Of a stretch of DNA of 64,000 nucleotides, positions 16,659-25,609 are shown in pieces. A model generated the notes under the pieces. The model saw only the letters and a program-made list of their open reading frames with translations, searched no databases and was not told the origin of the DNA. Positions within the stretch are counted from its first letter, which is position 1, and each line of letters starts with the position of its first letter. A program made the position numbers and the translations under genes. The stretch comes from Psychromarinibacter halotolerans (GTDB lineage: Bacteria > Pseudomonadota > Alphaproteobacteria > Rhodobacterales > Rhodobacteraceae), in the NCBI RefSeq assembly GCF_029168315.1, contig NZ_JARGYD010000011.1, forward strand, positions 1 to 64,000, read 5' to 3'.

Positions 16659-17381
16659 ATGAGCCCCGAAACAAGCACCGCCACCCCAACCAGCGCCCCC
16701 GCGCCGGTGTCCGAGCGTATCCACGTTGCGCTTCGGCAGGCGATCATGCGGTGCGAGATCGCGCCCGGCACGACGCTGGACGCTGCCGCAATCGCGCGGG
16801 ACTACGGCGTCTCGAAGACTCCGGTGCGCGACGCGATGCAGAAGCTGGCGGCAGAGGGGCTGGTCACGATCATGCCCCGCAGCGGCTATCGCGTGGCGGC
16901 GATCACCTTTCAGGCCGTGCATGAAATTCTCGACATGCGCGCCGCCATCGGCCCCCATGCAGCACGGCAGGCAGCGCGCTATGCGACCCGCGAAGACATC
17001 GCCGGGCTCAGGCGCATCGTGCGGGAATACGCTGCCCCCATGGACATCGGCGAGATGCAGCAGGTCGCCCGGCGGTTTCATGTCGCCATCGCCCGTTGCA
17101 GCCGGAACCGGCGGCTGGTCGCTCTTTCGGAATCGCTGTTCGACGAACTGGAACGCCTGCTGCGCTTTGCCATCGACTTCACCGTCAAGGCGGACGAACA
17201 CTCGGACGAGCACACGCTTCTGGTCGACGCCATCGAGGCCGGGGACGGCGACCGCGCCGCGCAGATCGAAACCGACCACATCCGCCACAGCCGCGCGTTT
17301 CTGATCGAGCGGCTGATGACGCTGGGCTACCTGTCCGAGGGCGAAATCGCACGCGGCGCGACCGACGGGGCCATTCGATGA
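16659..17381 (+). CDS. FadR-type (FCD) GntR transcriptional regulator
   Basis: 240 residues. The winged helix is at about 15-80, with IMRCEIAPGTTLDAAAIARDYGVSKTPVRD split over helices 2 and 3 and GYRVAAIT as the wing. The FCD domain follows with the metal-ligand type residues in FHVAIARC, DEHTLLVDAI and DHIRHSR. It is in the same operon as the importer and overlaps the next gene by ATGA. It is the likely ligand-responsive repressor of this operon, and the perfect palindrome in the promoter at 13875-13890 is its best candidate site. Confidence 0.92.
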   Translation: MSPETSTATPTSAPAPVSERIHVALRQAIMRCEIAPGTTLDAAAIARDYGVSKTPVRDAMQKLAAEGLVTIMPRSGYRVAAITFQAVHEILDMRAAIGPHAARQAARYATREDIAGLRRIVREYAAPMDIGEMQQVARRFHVAIARCSRNRRLVALSESLFDELERLLRFAIDFTVKADEHSDEHTLLVDAIEAGDGDRAAQIETDHIRHSRAFLIERLMTLGYLSEGEIARGATDGAIR

Positions 17382-18298
17382 TCCCGGCACAGGATGCCAT
17401 AGCCAAGCTGTCGCGGGCTTTGGGCGGCTCTGACGCGGCCGCGCTTGCCGCCGCCGCACTGGTCGAGGCCGACGCGATGGGTCAACCGCGGTTCGGCATC
17501 TCGATGCTGGACGAATGGACCCCCGACGCCAGCCCGCCCCCCTTGGTGGACGGCAGCCGCGCGGTGGCGTGGCTGGACTGCACGGACAGCTTTGCCCCCC
17601 TTGCCGTCGCCTCTGCCACGCTGGACCTTGCCCAGACGGCCAAGCAGCTGGGCATCGGCGCCGTGTTCCTGCGCGGCGTTCGCGGGTTCGGCCGGTTCGC
17701 GCCGTTCCTGCGTCCTCTGGCAGACAGCGGGCTGATTGCCCTTGCCGGGGCCGAGGGCCCGCCCTTCGTCGCCCCCCACGGCGGCACCCGGCCTGTGGTC
17801 GGGACCAACCCGTTGGCCTTCGCGATGGGGCGTGGCGACGACAGCGTGATCATCGACGCCGCCAGCAGCAGCATGACAATGGCCGACATCCGGTCTGCCC
17901 GGGCCGAGGACAAGCGCCTGCCCGCAGGGTCCGCCGTCGACGCGGCGGGCGCTCCGACCAATGTCGCCGCAGACGTGGCTGCGCTGTTGCCGCGCGGCGG
18001 CCAGATCGGGTCGCTGCTGGGGCTGGTCGTGGAATTGATGGCCGGCGTTGCAGCGGGCGGTCGGGGCGATCCGAAGGGCCGAGGCGTGTTTCTGGTGGCA
18101 ATCGACCCAACGGTCGCGGCCGAGGAAACCGGCTGGCAGGACAAGCTGGCGGCGCTTCGGAACGACTGGACCGGCGCGCGTGGCCACTGGCCGCGTGGTG
18201 GCGGACTGGCACCGGATGCGACGCTGGACGATGACTTCCGGGACCGGCTGGATGCCTATCTCGGGAAAATGCCCCCCGAAGCAGGCGGTGCGCAATGA
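17378..18298 (+). CDS. Ldh-family (malate/lactate dehydrogenase 2) protein with degenerate active site
   Basis: 306 residues, a little shorter than the 330-360 usual in the malate/L-lactate/ureidoglycolate dehydrogenase (PF02615-type) family. The cofactor-associated block GTNPLAFA (142-149) and the PTNVAADV segment are conserved. The conserved N-terminal motif in which active members carry Ser-His-Gly and a downstream Arg reads GQPRFGISM here (35-43), so Ser, His and Arg are all replaced. The usual HFG segment near residue 100 reads RGVRGFGR. The protein may be non-catalytic or have a changed reaction. It overlaps the FCD gene by ATGA and the next gene by four bases, so it belongs to this operon. 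Confidence 0.7.
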   Translation: MIPAQDAIAKLSRALGGSDAAALAAAALVEADAMGQPRFGISMLDEWTPDASPPPLVDGSRAVAWLDCTDSFAPLAVASATLDLAQTAKQLGIGAVFLRGVRGFGRFAPFLRPLADSGLIALAGAEGPPFVAPHGGTRPVVGTNPLAFAMGRGDDSVIIDAASSSMTMADIRSARAEDKRLPAGSAVDAAGAPTNVAADVAALLPRGGQIGSLLGLVVELMAGVAAGGRGDPKGRGVFLVAIDPTVAAEETGWQDKLAALRNDWTGARGHWPRGGGLAPDATLDDDFRDRLDAYLGKMPPEAGGAQ

Positions 18299-19638
18299 CG
18301 TCCCTTGTTCTGACCGTCACCCCCGAAGACGGCCCCGTCGATCTGCCGCGCCGCATCACCCTAACAGGGCTGGAGCCCGACGCACTGGTGGCGATCACGG
18401 CCCGCACACGGCGGACCGGCGGCGCAGACTGGGACAGTCAGGCGACGTTCATTGCGGATGCCGATGGCACCGTCGACCTGACCCGCGACGCCCCGGTGGG
18501 CGGTGACTATGCCGAGATCGCCGCGATGGGGCTGATCTGGGGCCAGCACCCCACCGACAGGGCAGGCCCGGACCTGTTCGCGGATGACGTCATGGGCCCC
18601 CTGCCAACCGACCTGACCGCCGAGACGGCGGACGGCCAAGGTGCCACCGCGCAGCTGATCCAACGGTTCGCCGCGCCCGGCGTGAGCCGTCGCGAGATCC
18701 GCGAGGACGGGATGGTTGGCACGCTGTTCACGCCGCCCGGCCCCGGTCCGCATCCGGCGGTGCTGGTGCTCAGCGGCTCGACCGGCGGCATCATGGAAGC
18801 GCGCGGCGCACTATTCGCGTCGCACGGGTATCAGGCGCTTGCGCTGGGGTACTTCAAGGCGCCCGGCCTGCCCGCGCACATCACCGAAACCCCGCTGGAA
18901 TACTTCCGCGACGCGCTGGACTGGATGCGGGCCACGCTATCCCCGCGGGGCGACTTCGTGGCCGTCAGCGGCCAGTCACGCGGCGGCGAGCTGGCGCTGC
19001 TGCTTGGCGCAACGTGGCCAAAGCGCGTGTCCGCCGTCATCGCCTATGTCCCCGGCGCAATGGTCCACGGCGCGCAGGGCGCGGGCGATCCCGACCGGGG
19101 CGGCTGGCACGGTGACACGTGGACGCTGGATGGCACCCCGCTGCCGCACCTGTGGCAGAACAACGCCCACGTCCACTGGCACCCGTGGGACGGGGCGGCG
19201 CCGCCCGATCGCCACCACTCGGTGTTCTTCGAAGGTCTCAAGGACCGGGCGCTCGCCGACCGCGCCCGCATCCCGGTGGAACGGATCGCAGCACCGGTCC
19301 TGCTGATCTCGGGCCGCGACGACCGGGCTTGGCCGTCCAGCCTGTACGCGCGAATGGTCGTCTCGACCCTGCGCCGGCACGACCATGCCCACACCGTGCG
19401 CCACCTCGACTTCGACGATGCAGGCCACTCGATCAACCTGCCTTTCGTCCCCGCGACCCAGATCAGCCGCCCGCACCCGGTATCGGGCGTCCCTTTCACC
19501 ACCGGCGGAACGCCGTCCGGCAATGCCCGCGCCGACGACGCCTCGTGGCGCGGCGTGCTGGCGTTCCTGGACGAGGCCACCGCCACGCACGCATCCCCCC
19601 AAGAGGAAGCCCCATATGCCCACGCACGAACATCTTGA
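18295..19638 (+). CDS. BAAT/dienelactone-hydrolase-like acyl hydrolase
   Basis: 447 residues in two parts. Residues 1-120 form a beta-rich domain like the N-terminal domain of acyl-CoA thioester hydrolase/bile-acid-CoA acyltransferase (PF04775-type). Residues 135-440 form an alpha/beta hydrolase. The nucleophile elbow is SGQSRGG with Ser228, the acid is in SGRDDRAWPS, and the histidine in AGHSIN. The reaction is probably hydrolysis of an ester, thioester or lactone. The start overlaps the Ldh-like stop, and the 3' end overlaps the DUF1684 gene by 23 bases. With the ABC importer and DUF1684 protein it suggests catabolism of an imported acyl or amino-acyl conjugate. Confidence 0.8.
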   Translation: MTSLVLTVTPEDGPVDLPRRITLTGLEPDALVAITARTRRTGGADWDSQATFIADADGTVDLTRDAPVGGDYAEIAAMGLIWGQHPTDRAGPDLFADDVMGPLPTDLTAETADGQGATAQLIQRFAAPGVSRREIREDGMVGTLFTPPGPGPHPAVLVLSGSTGGIMEARGALFASHGYQALALGYFKAPGLPAHITETPLEYFRDALDWMRATLSPRGDFVAVSGQSRGGELALLLGATWPKRVSAVIAYVPGAMVHGAQGAGDPDRGGWHGDTWTLDGTPLPHLWQNNAHVHWHPWDGAAPPDRHHSVFFEGLKDRALADRARIPVERIAAPVLLISGRDDRAWPSSLYARMVVSTLRRHDHAHTVRHLDFDDAGHSINLPFVPATQISRPHPVSGVPFTTGGTPSGNARADDASWRGVLAFLDEATATHASPQEEAPYAHARTS

Positions 19639-20500
19639 AGGCCAGTGGCGCGAATGGCGTCACGCCCATGTCGCCACCATGTTCCGCCCCTATGGCTGGA
19701 CCGCGCTGGTCGCCCAGTACTGGCTGGAAGAGACCGACAGAGACGTCCGGTTCGACATGCTGCCCGGCACATGGTCGGTCGAGGACGGTCGCATCATGTT
19801 CACCCCGCCGGCGTCGGGTCCCACTTTGTCCGTGAACGGCGCCTACCCCGAGGGCCCGGTCGAGATCATCCCCGGCCGGAACCAGACCTACGGCCACGGT
19901 GCAAGCCAGCCGGTGTACTACGGTGTCTGCGAGGTCGAGACGCTGCTGCGCACCAAGCACGACGGCGAACGGCTGTACGGCATCCGCGTCCGCGACCCGC
20001 GCGAGGCGACGAAGGCCGAGGACTCGGGCGTAAGCCATTTCGACTATGACATCGCGTGGCGCATACCGGGGTACTACACCCCGACCGAGCGCACATCCTA
20101 CGAGGCGGAGACGGTTGAACCGGGCGTGCGCGAAGATACCCCCCGCATCGGCACCTTCACCTTCGAGCACGATGGCACGACCTACGAACTGCAATTGATC
20201 GGCAAGGACACCGCGCACGGCGTGCAGCCCGTCGCCCACGTCCGGGACAAGACGAACGGCCCCGTGACCTATGGCGCCGGTCGCGTGGTCGAGCTTCATT
20301 TCGCGGATGACAGCGGCGAACGGATCGATTGGATCGACTTCAACTACGCGGTGGCGCTGCCCTGCGCCTTCACCGATTTCGTCACCTGCCCGATTTGCCC
20401 GCCCGAAAACCATCTCGACTTCGAGGTGCTTGCTGGCGAAAAGCGCCCGACCCGGACAATCGCGCGCACCGTGACCTACCAGACGGAAGGCGCCGCCTGA
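19616..20500 (+). CDS. DUF1684 family protein
   Basis: 294 residues. The ATG at 19616 has AAGAGGAAG upstream and lies inside the 3' end of the previous gene. The C-terminal part contains the family's most conserved stretch, NYAVALPCAFTDFVTCPICPP followed by ENHLDFEVLAGEK (about residues 242-275), with two cysteines in a CPICPP motif. I recognise this as DUF1684, a mainly beta-sheet family without an assigned reaction. There is no signal peptide. As the last gene of the operon, before a strong terminator, it probably acts with the upstream hydrolase on the imported compound. Confidence 0.75.
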   Translation: MPTHEHLEGQWREWRHAHVATMFRPYGWTALVAQYWLEETDRDVRFDMLPGTWSVEDGRIMFTPPASGPTLSVNGAYPEGPVEIIPGRNQTYGHGASQPVYYGVCEVETLLRTKHDGERLYGIRVRDPREATKAEDSGVSHFDYDIAWRIPGYYTPTERTSYEAETVEPGVREDTPRIGTFTFEHDGTTYELQLIGKDTAHGVQPVAHVRDKTNGPVTYGAGRVVELHFADDSGERIDWIDFNYAVALPCAFTDFVTCPICPPENHLDFEVLAGEKRPTRTIARTVTYQTEGAA

Positions 20501-20520
20501 CCGGGTGACCGCAATACGTC

Positions 20521-20550
20521 GCCCCCGCCGCGACCGGCGGGGGCTTCTTT
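20521..20550 (+). terminator. rho-independent terminator of the 13994-20500 operon
   Basis: A perfect 9-bp stem GCCCCCGCC/GGCGGGGGC with a 6-base loop is followed by TTCTTTC. It lies 20 bases after the DUF1684 stop, and it also separates this operon from the convergent cytochrome b561 gene. Confidence 0.85.
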
Positions 20551-20575
20551 CATCTGCCCAAAAGCCACCCCGGCT

Positions 20576-21130
20576 TTACACCGGCGGCCACATGCGGCTG
20601 AAGATGCCGTCGCGTTTCACCAGACCGTGCATCGCCGCGGCGCCCGCGTGCATCAGGATCAGCACGATCAGGACGGATTTCGCGATCTCGTGGAATTCGC
20701 TGGCCGCTTCGGCAAGATCCTTGTCGCGGTCCAGAAGCCCGCCGATCAACGGGTCCCAGATCTCCATCGGGAAGCCTCCGGCCTGTACCCGCACCATGCC
20801 CGACACGACCAGTGCGACCAACGTGGCATAGAGCAGCCAGTGCACCACCGACGCGACAAGGGCCTGCACGCGCGGCAGGCTTTCGGGATGCGGCGGCGGC
20901 GGCGATACCACGCGGACCACCAATCGCAGCACGACCAGCAACAGGATCACCGGACCGATGTTCTTGTGGTACAGGTACAGCGTGTCCTGAACCGGCCTCG
21001 ACAGCCCCTCTTCCACCATGATCAGCCCCGCCGGGATCGTCGTCAGCACAAGCACGACGGTCAGCCAGTGCAGGATGCGGGCGGCGCGGGAATATCTGGG
21101 CGGATAGGCGGCAGTTCGCACGTTTGCCAT
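20576..21130 (-). CDS. cytochrome b561
   Basis: 184 residues with four membrane helices. The heme-ligand type histidines are visible in ARILHWLTV, LYLYHKNIG, VVHWLLY and LILMHAGAAAMHG. The ATG at 21130 is preferred to one nine codons upstream because GGAGGT lies 7-8 bases before it. Family members are diheme inner-membrane proteins that move electrons between quinone and periplasmic acceptors, in some cases superoxide. It is transcribed alone, convergent with the DUF1684 operon and divergent from the lipid-like operon at 21229. Confidence 0.9.
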   Translation of the reverse strand: MANVRTAAYPPRYSRAARILHWLTVVLVLTTIPAGLIMVEEGLSRPVQDTLYLYHKNIGPVILLLVVLRLVVRVVSPPPPHPESLPRVQALVASVVHWLLYATLVALVVSGMVRVQAGGFPMEIWDPLIGGLLDRDKDLAEAASEFHEIAKSVLIVLILMHAGAAAMHGLVKRDGIFSRMWPPV

Positions 21131-21228
21131 TGCGAGGACCTCCGGCTTGGCATTCATACTATTTTCACAGACGGTTGAAGTGGAGGCTTAGTCAAGGGTC
21201 TTCGCTTGACGTCGGAGTAAGGGGCGGC

Positions 21229-21981
21229 ATGTCGTTTCCTATGAGTATTTTGTTACAACAGGCGCACAACGCCCCAGCGCAGGCCGGATCGCGGGCGGCT
21301 GCGGTGTCGATGTTCCTGCTTTCGTTGTCCTTTGCCGTGGTGCTGTTCGGCCTGTCGTGGTGGCTGGCAGGCACGCGAACGCTTTTGCCGGTCGTGTGCT
21401 TCGGGCTTGGCGCGGCGGTCTCCGGGGTGTTCCTGATCCGGTACTGGCCCGCGCGGCGGCTGGGCTATGCCAACGCGCTGACCTTGGCGCGGCTGGCGCT
21501 GTCGGCGCTGATGCTGGTGCCGCTGGCCGATCCGCGCCTGACCGAGGGCGCGACGGGCTGGATGGTGTTCTGCCTTGCGCTGGTGACGCTGTCGCTGGAC
21601 GGGCTCGACGGTCCGCTGGCCCGGCGCAGCGGCCTTGCCGGGCCGTGGGGCGCGCGGTTCGACATGGAGGTCGACAGCATCTTCGCCCTGCTGCTGGCCG
21701 GCGTGGTCTGGCGCAGCGGTGCCGCCGGAAGCTGGGTGCTTCTGCTGGGCAGCCTGCGGTACGTCTTCGTCGCCGCAAGCTGGGCCTTGCCGTGGCTGGA
21801 CCGCCCCCTGCCCCAGCGGTTCCGGCGCAAGCTGGTCTGCGTGGTCCAGATCGGGACGCTGGTCGCGCTGATCGCGCCGATCGTGCAACCGCCCTACAGC
21901 TGGATCGCGGCGGCGGTGGCGCTGGCCTTGCTGGCGTGGTCCTTCGCGGTCGATGTGATCTGGCTGGCGAGGCGGCGTTGA
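21229..21981 (+). CDS. CDP-alcohol phosphatidyltransferase
   Basis: 250 residues, about six membrane helices. The catalytic signature DGxxAR-x8-GxxxDxxxD is complete: Asp127, Gly128, Ala131-Arg132, Gly141, Asp145 and Asp149. Family members transfer the phosphatidyl group of a CDP-lipid, or a CDP-linked headgroup, onto an alcohol acceptor in the inner membrane. The ATG at 21229 has TAAGGGGCGG just upstream; an in-frame ATG at 21241 is possible. The next gene starts in the TTGA overlap with its stop. Being first in an operon with a membrane sulfatase-like hydrolase, an LPG-synthase-type protein and a glycosyltransferase points to a specialised lipid or lipid-linked glycan rather than housekeeping PG or PS synthesis. 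Confidence 0.85.
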   Translation: MSFPMSILLQQAHNAPAQAGSRAAAVSMFLLSLSFAVVLFGLSWWLAGTRTLLPVVCFGLGAAVSGVFLIRYWPARRLGYANALTLARLALSALMLVPLADPRLTEGATGWMVFCLALVTLSLDGLDGPLARRSGLAGPWGARFDMEVDSIFALLLAGVVWRSGAAGSWVLLLGSLRYVFVAASWALPWLDRPLPQRFRRKLVCVVQIGTLVALIAPIVQPPYSWIAAAVALALLAWSFAVDVIWLARRR

Positions 21982-23612
21982 CCTTGCGCCTCCGCCGCTG
22001 GCTTCTGCTGATCCTGTCCGCAGCGTTCCTGCACCTGCTGCTGATCATGCCCAACCATCCCCGGGCCGTGACTTGGCAGGCGCTGCAGATGGTGCCGCTG
22101 GAACTGCCGGTCCTGTTGCTGGGCATGCTCGCCCTGGCCACGCGGTCGCGGCTGGCGGGTTGGGTCTGCGCCGGGCTGCTGCTGGCTGTCACCCTGCTGA
22201 AGCTGGCGGACCTGTCCGTCTACACCGCGTATGGCCGTGGCTTCGACCCGCTGGCCGACATGCACCTTCTGCCCGCCGCCGGGATGCTGTTGACCGGCAG
22301 TATCGGCATCCTTGGCACCGTCGCGGTGGTGGCCGTCGTGGGGCTAGTGCTGGCCGGGATGCTGTTTCTGACCTGCGGCGCGCTGCGCCTGTGGGGCCGC
22401 GCCGGTCAGCGCCTGCCCCGCGCGGTCCGCATCGGCGCCGGGACCGTCGCGATGGTGTTCGCCGCCCTCTGCGCGACCGAGATCCGCACTGCCCTGAACG
22501 GCTGGAAGGGCTGGCAGCCGCCGGGCAGCGCCTTTACCGCAAGGCTCGCCGCCGAGAATATCCGCGACTTCGAACGCTCTCGCGCGGCGCAGGCCGAGTT
22601 CCGGCGCGCCGCCGCCGAGGACCCGTGGCGCGACCGCGACGGGTTGTTCGCCCGCCTTGACGGGCGGTCGGTGGTGATCGTGTTCGTCGAAAGCTACGGC
22701 CGCACCGCTTTCGTGAACCCGCTGTACGCCGAACGCCACGAGCGGACGCTTTCGGCGGGACAGGACGCGCTGGCCGATGCCGGGCTTGCGGCCCGGTCGG
22801 GCTGGCTGCGATCCCCGGTGCAGGGCGGGCAAAGCTGGCTGGCCCATGCCACGCTGGCCTCGGGTGTCGAGGTCAGCGACCAGCGCCGGTATCGCGCCCT
22901 GCTGGCCAGCGAGCGGCAGACGCTGTTCATGATGGCGATCCGCGCCAGATACGAGACCGCCACCGTGGCCCCCGCCATCGTGCTGGACTGGCCCGAGGGT
23001 CCGGCAATGGGGTTTCAAAGGATCTGGGCCGCCGCCGACCTTGGTTATGCCGGGCTGCCGTTCAACTGGGTGACCATGCCGGACCAGTACACGCTGGCCG
23101 CCTATGACCGCGAGGTGACGTCGGACGGCCCGCTTTTGGCCGAGATCGCCCTGATCTCCAGCCACGCGCCGTGGACGCCGGTGCCCGAGATGCTGCCGTG
23201 GGACGCGGTCGGCGACGGCAGCGTGTTCAACGATCAGGCCAGCGCCGGCCCCACCCCGCGCGAGGTCTGGTCGAACCGCGACAGCATCCGGGACCATTTC
23301 GGCCGGACCATCGACTATGCCATGCAGGCGGTCCTGTCGTGGGCCGCGCTGCCCCGTGACGAGGCGCCGCTGATCATCCTTCTGGGCGACCATCAGCCGG
23401 TCGAGTTCGTGGCACAGGGCGGCGGCAAGGATGTGCCGGTGCACCTGATCGGCCCGCCCGACGCGCTGCGGCTGTTCGACGACTGGGACTGGACCGACGG
23501 CATGATCCCCGATCCCGACCTTCCGACTTGGCCGATGAGCGCGTTCCGCGACAGGTTCCTCGACGCCACCAGCGCGACCGGAGACGCCGCGACACAGGCG
23601 GACGGATCATGA
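21978..23612 (+). CDS. membrane-anchored sulfatase/LTA-synthase-like hydrolase or phosphotransferase
   Basis: 544 residues starting with a TTG (21978) that overlaps the upstream stop as TTGA; the product then begins TLRLRRWLLLILSAAFLHLLL. About four to five membrane helices occupy residues 1-160. A soluble alkaline-phosphatase-superfamily domain follows: SVVIVFVESYGRTA (metal-ligand glutamate), GGQSWLAHATLASG (nucleophile region) and LIILLGDHQPVEF (Asp-His metal pair). The architecture is that of LtaS, OpgB and phosphoethanolamine transferases, which move or remove phospho-alcohol headgroups outside the inner membrane. Coupling to a CDP-alcohol transferase suggests headgroup transfer onto an envelope glycan or lipid. 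Confidence 0.75.
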   Translation: MTLRLRRWLLLILSAAFLHLLLIMPNHPRAVTWQALQMVPLELPVLLLGMLALATRSRLAGWVCAGLLLAVTLLKLADLSVYTAYGRGFDPLADMHLLPAAGMLLTGSIGILGTVAVVAVVGLVLAGMLFLTCGALRLWGRAGQRLPRAVRIGAGTVAMVFAALCATEIRTALNGWKGWQPPGSAFTARLAAENIRDFERSRAAQAEFRRAAAEDPWRDRDGLFARLDGRSVVIVFVESYGRTAFVNPLYAERHERTLSAGQDALADAGLAARSGWLRSPVQGGQSWLAHATLASGVEVSDQRRYRALLASERQTLFMMAIRARYETATVAPAIVLDWPEGPAMGFQRIWAAADLGYAGLPFNWVTMPDQYTLAAYDREVTSDGPLLAEIALISSHAPWTPVPEMLPWDAVGDGSVFNDQASAGPTPREVWSNRDSIRDHFGRTIDYAMQAVLSWAALPRDEAPLIILLGDHQPVEFVAQGGGKDVPVHLIGPPDALRLFDDWDWTDGMIPDPDLPTWPMSAFRDRFLDATSATGDAATQADGS

Positions 23613-24559
23613 GATGGCTGCGCCTGCTTCTGCCGCTGGTCCTGATCGGGATCTGCCTTGCGCTGGCCGATGGGCAGGGCGCGCTGGACCGGCTGGCCGC
23701 CCTGTCGCCGGGGTGGATGCTGGCGACGGTCGTGCTGCTGAACGCGGTCACGCTGTTGTCGGCCCTGCGCTGGCGGGTGACGGCGGGCGCTTTGCGGCTG
23801 CACATGCCGTGGTGGGACACGGTGCGCGAATACTACCTTGCCCAATTCGTGAACCAGACCCTGCCCGGCGGCGTTCTGGGCGACGCGGCCCGCGCCGCCC
23901 GGAACCGACAAGGCGGTACGCTGGGGCGCGCGGCGCAGGCGGTGGTGCTGGAACGGGCCTCGGGACAGGCGGGCATGGCCGCGATGTTGGCGCTTGGCCT
24001 GATTGGCGTGGCGCTGCCGTCCGGGCCCGGCGCAACGGGTGCGGCGGGCGCGGCGGGCGCATCTGGCCCGCAGGTGCCGCTGGTGGTGCTGCTGCCCGCC
24101 GGGGTGCTTGCGCTGATGCTCGCAGCGACCGGCGTCCTGCTCTTCACCCGCGCCGGGCGCCCCGACGGCTGGCGCGCCGCCGCCCGCAGCGCGCTTTTGG
24201 GACGATTTCCGACACAGGTCGCGCTGTCTTTGGCGATCTCGGCCCTGATCGTCGCGGGGTTCGTCACCGCCGCCCGTGCCAGCGGCAGCACCCTGCCCGC
24301 CGGGACCGCGATGCTGATCGTGCCGTTGATCCTAACCGCCATGCTGCTGCCCGCGTCCGTTGCGGGCTGGGGCTGGCGCGAGGGCGCGGCGGCCGCCCTG
24401 TTCCCGCTGGCGGGCCTTGGCGCGGATGCCGGGCTGGCGGCCAGCATCGCCTTTGGCCTTGCCGCCCTGATCTCGGCCCTGCCCGGCGCCTTCTTCCTTC
24501 AGCGCCGCACCCCCAACGCTGCCCCCGCCGGGGACGGCATTGCCACCACGCACGATTAA
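23609..24559 (+). CDS. lysylphosphatidylglycerol-synthase-type transmembrane protein (UPF0104/PF03706)
   Basis: 316 residues with about eight hydrophobic helices and no soluble catalytic domain. The family signature is clear: ALRWRVTAGAL, then QFVNQTLPGGVLGDAARAAR (about residues 76-95) and VVLERASGQAG. Stand-alone members of this family are membrane-embedded proteins associated with lipid flipping or lipid-linked modification. A low-complexity Ala/Gly patch occurs near residue 140-150. The ATG lies in an ATGA overlap with the sulfatase-like gene, so the two are co-translated. Confidence 0.82.
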   Translation: MRWLRLLLPLVLIGICLALADGQGALDRLAALSPGWMLATVVLLNAVTLLSALRWRVTAGALRLHMPWWDTVREYYLAQFVNQTLPGGVLGDAARAARNRQGGTLGRAAQAVVLERASGQAGMAAMLALGLIGVALPSGPGATGAAGAAGASGPQVPLVVLLPAGVLALMLAATGVLLFTRAGRPDGWRAAARSALLGRFPTQVALSLAISALIVAGFVTAARASGSTLPAGTAMLIVPLILTAMLLPASVAGWGWREGAAAALFPLAGLGADAGLAASIAFGLAALISALPGAFFLQRRTPNAAPAGDGIATTHD

Positions 24560-24592
24560 CCTACTCTTTTCCAAAACCCAGAGGATGATGCC

Positions 24593-25582
24593 ATGACCTT
24601 CCTGACGCCCTCTCGCCGCCTGTTCATCGGAGGCGCCCTGACCACCGCCGGTGCCGCCCTTCTGTCGCCAAGCCGCGCGCGGGCGCAAAGCGCCGTGAAC
24701 TTCCAGCTGTCGTGGCTGCACTCGGTACAGTTCGGCGGCAGCTATATCGCCAGCGACAAGGGCTATTGGTCTGACGCGGGGCTAGAGGTCTCGTTGCTGC
24801 CCGGCGGCCCCAACGCTCCGGTCGAACCGCCGGTCGTGGCGGGCACCGCGCTGGTCGGCATCTCTGCCGCGGACTATACCGCCGCCGCCGTGAACCAGGG
24901 CGCGCCGTTCAAGATCATCGGTGTCGCGATGCAGAAGAACCCCTTCGCCATCGCCTCGCTGGCCGAGAACCCGGTGAACACGCCCGCCGACCTTGTGGGC
25001 AAGAAGATCGGCATGGCGCTGGCCAACATGCCGGTGCTGGAAGCCCTGTGCACGATCAACGACGTCGATGTCTCGCAGATCGAGGTGGTGCCGACCCAGT
25101 ACGATCCCGCGCCGCTGGTGCAGGGTCAGGTCGACTGCCTGCTGTGCTGGGAAACCGACCTGCCCGTCGCGATGGAGATCCAGGGCGTCGACAACGTGAC
25201 CATGCTGCTGGCCGACCACGGCTATTCGGTCCACTCGCAGACCTACATCGCGACCGAGGACAGCCTTGCCAACCGCCGCGACGAGCTGGTCGCCCTGATG
25301 ACCGGCGAAATTCGCGGTTGGGAGGACTACAAGGCCGCCCCCGCCGCCGCAGCCGCGCTGACGGTCGAGATGTTCCCCGACGCCGGGCTCGACCTGCCGA
25401 CGCAAGAGCTGCAGGCCGAACGGCAGGTGCCGCTGATGTTCTCGGACCTGACCGAAGCCGAGGGCTTTGGCTGGTTCACCGACGATACCGTCGCCGCCAA
25501 CGTGGAAACGCTGGACCTGCTGGGCACCCCGGTGTCGCCGGACCTGTGGGACCGGTCCATTCTGGAAGAGGTTCATGGCTAG
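24593..25582 (+). CDS. ABC transporter binding protein (NMT1/THI5-like)
   Basis: 329 residues with a Tat-type signal (SRRLFIGGAL, hydrophobic stretch, cleavage near ARAQ at about 31). The mature protein begins VNFQLSWLHSVQFGGSYIAS, close to the NMT1/THI5 pattern, followed by DKGYWSDAGLEV and GKKIGMALANMPVLEAL. GAGGATG lies upstream of the ATG. The nearest characterised relatives bind hydroxymethylpyrimidine, riboflavin-like or sulfonate ligands. It is unusual as a partner in an operon otherwise devoted to lipid-type membrane enzymes, 33 bases after the LPG-type gene. Confidence 0.88.
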   Translation: MTFLTPSRRLFIGGALTTAGAALLSPSRARAQSAVNFQLSWLHSVQFGGSYIASDKGYWSDAGLEVSLLPGGPNAPVEPPVVAGTALVGISAADYTAAAVNQGAPFKIIGVAMQKNPFAIASLAENPVNTPADLVGKKIGMALANMPVLEALCTINDVDVSQIEVVPTQYDPAPLVQGQVDCLLCWETDLPVAMEIQGVDNVTMLLADHGYSVHSQTYIATEDSLANRRDELVALMTGEIRGWEDYKAAPAAAAALTVEMFPDAGLDLPTQELQAERQVPLMFSDLTEAEGFGWFTDDTVAANVETLDLLGTPVSPDLWDRSILEEVHG

Positions 25583-25609
25583 ACACCCGGGCCGAGGACC
25601 GGCTTGCGC

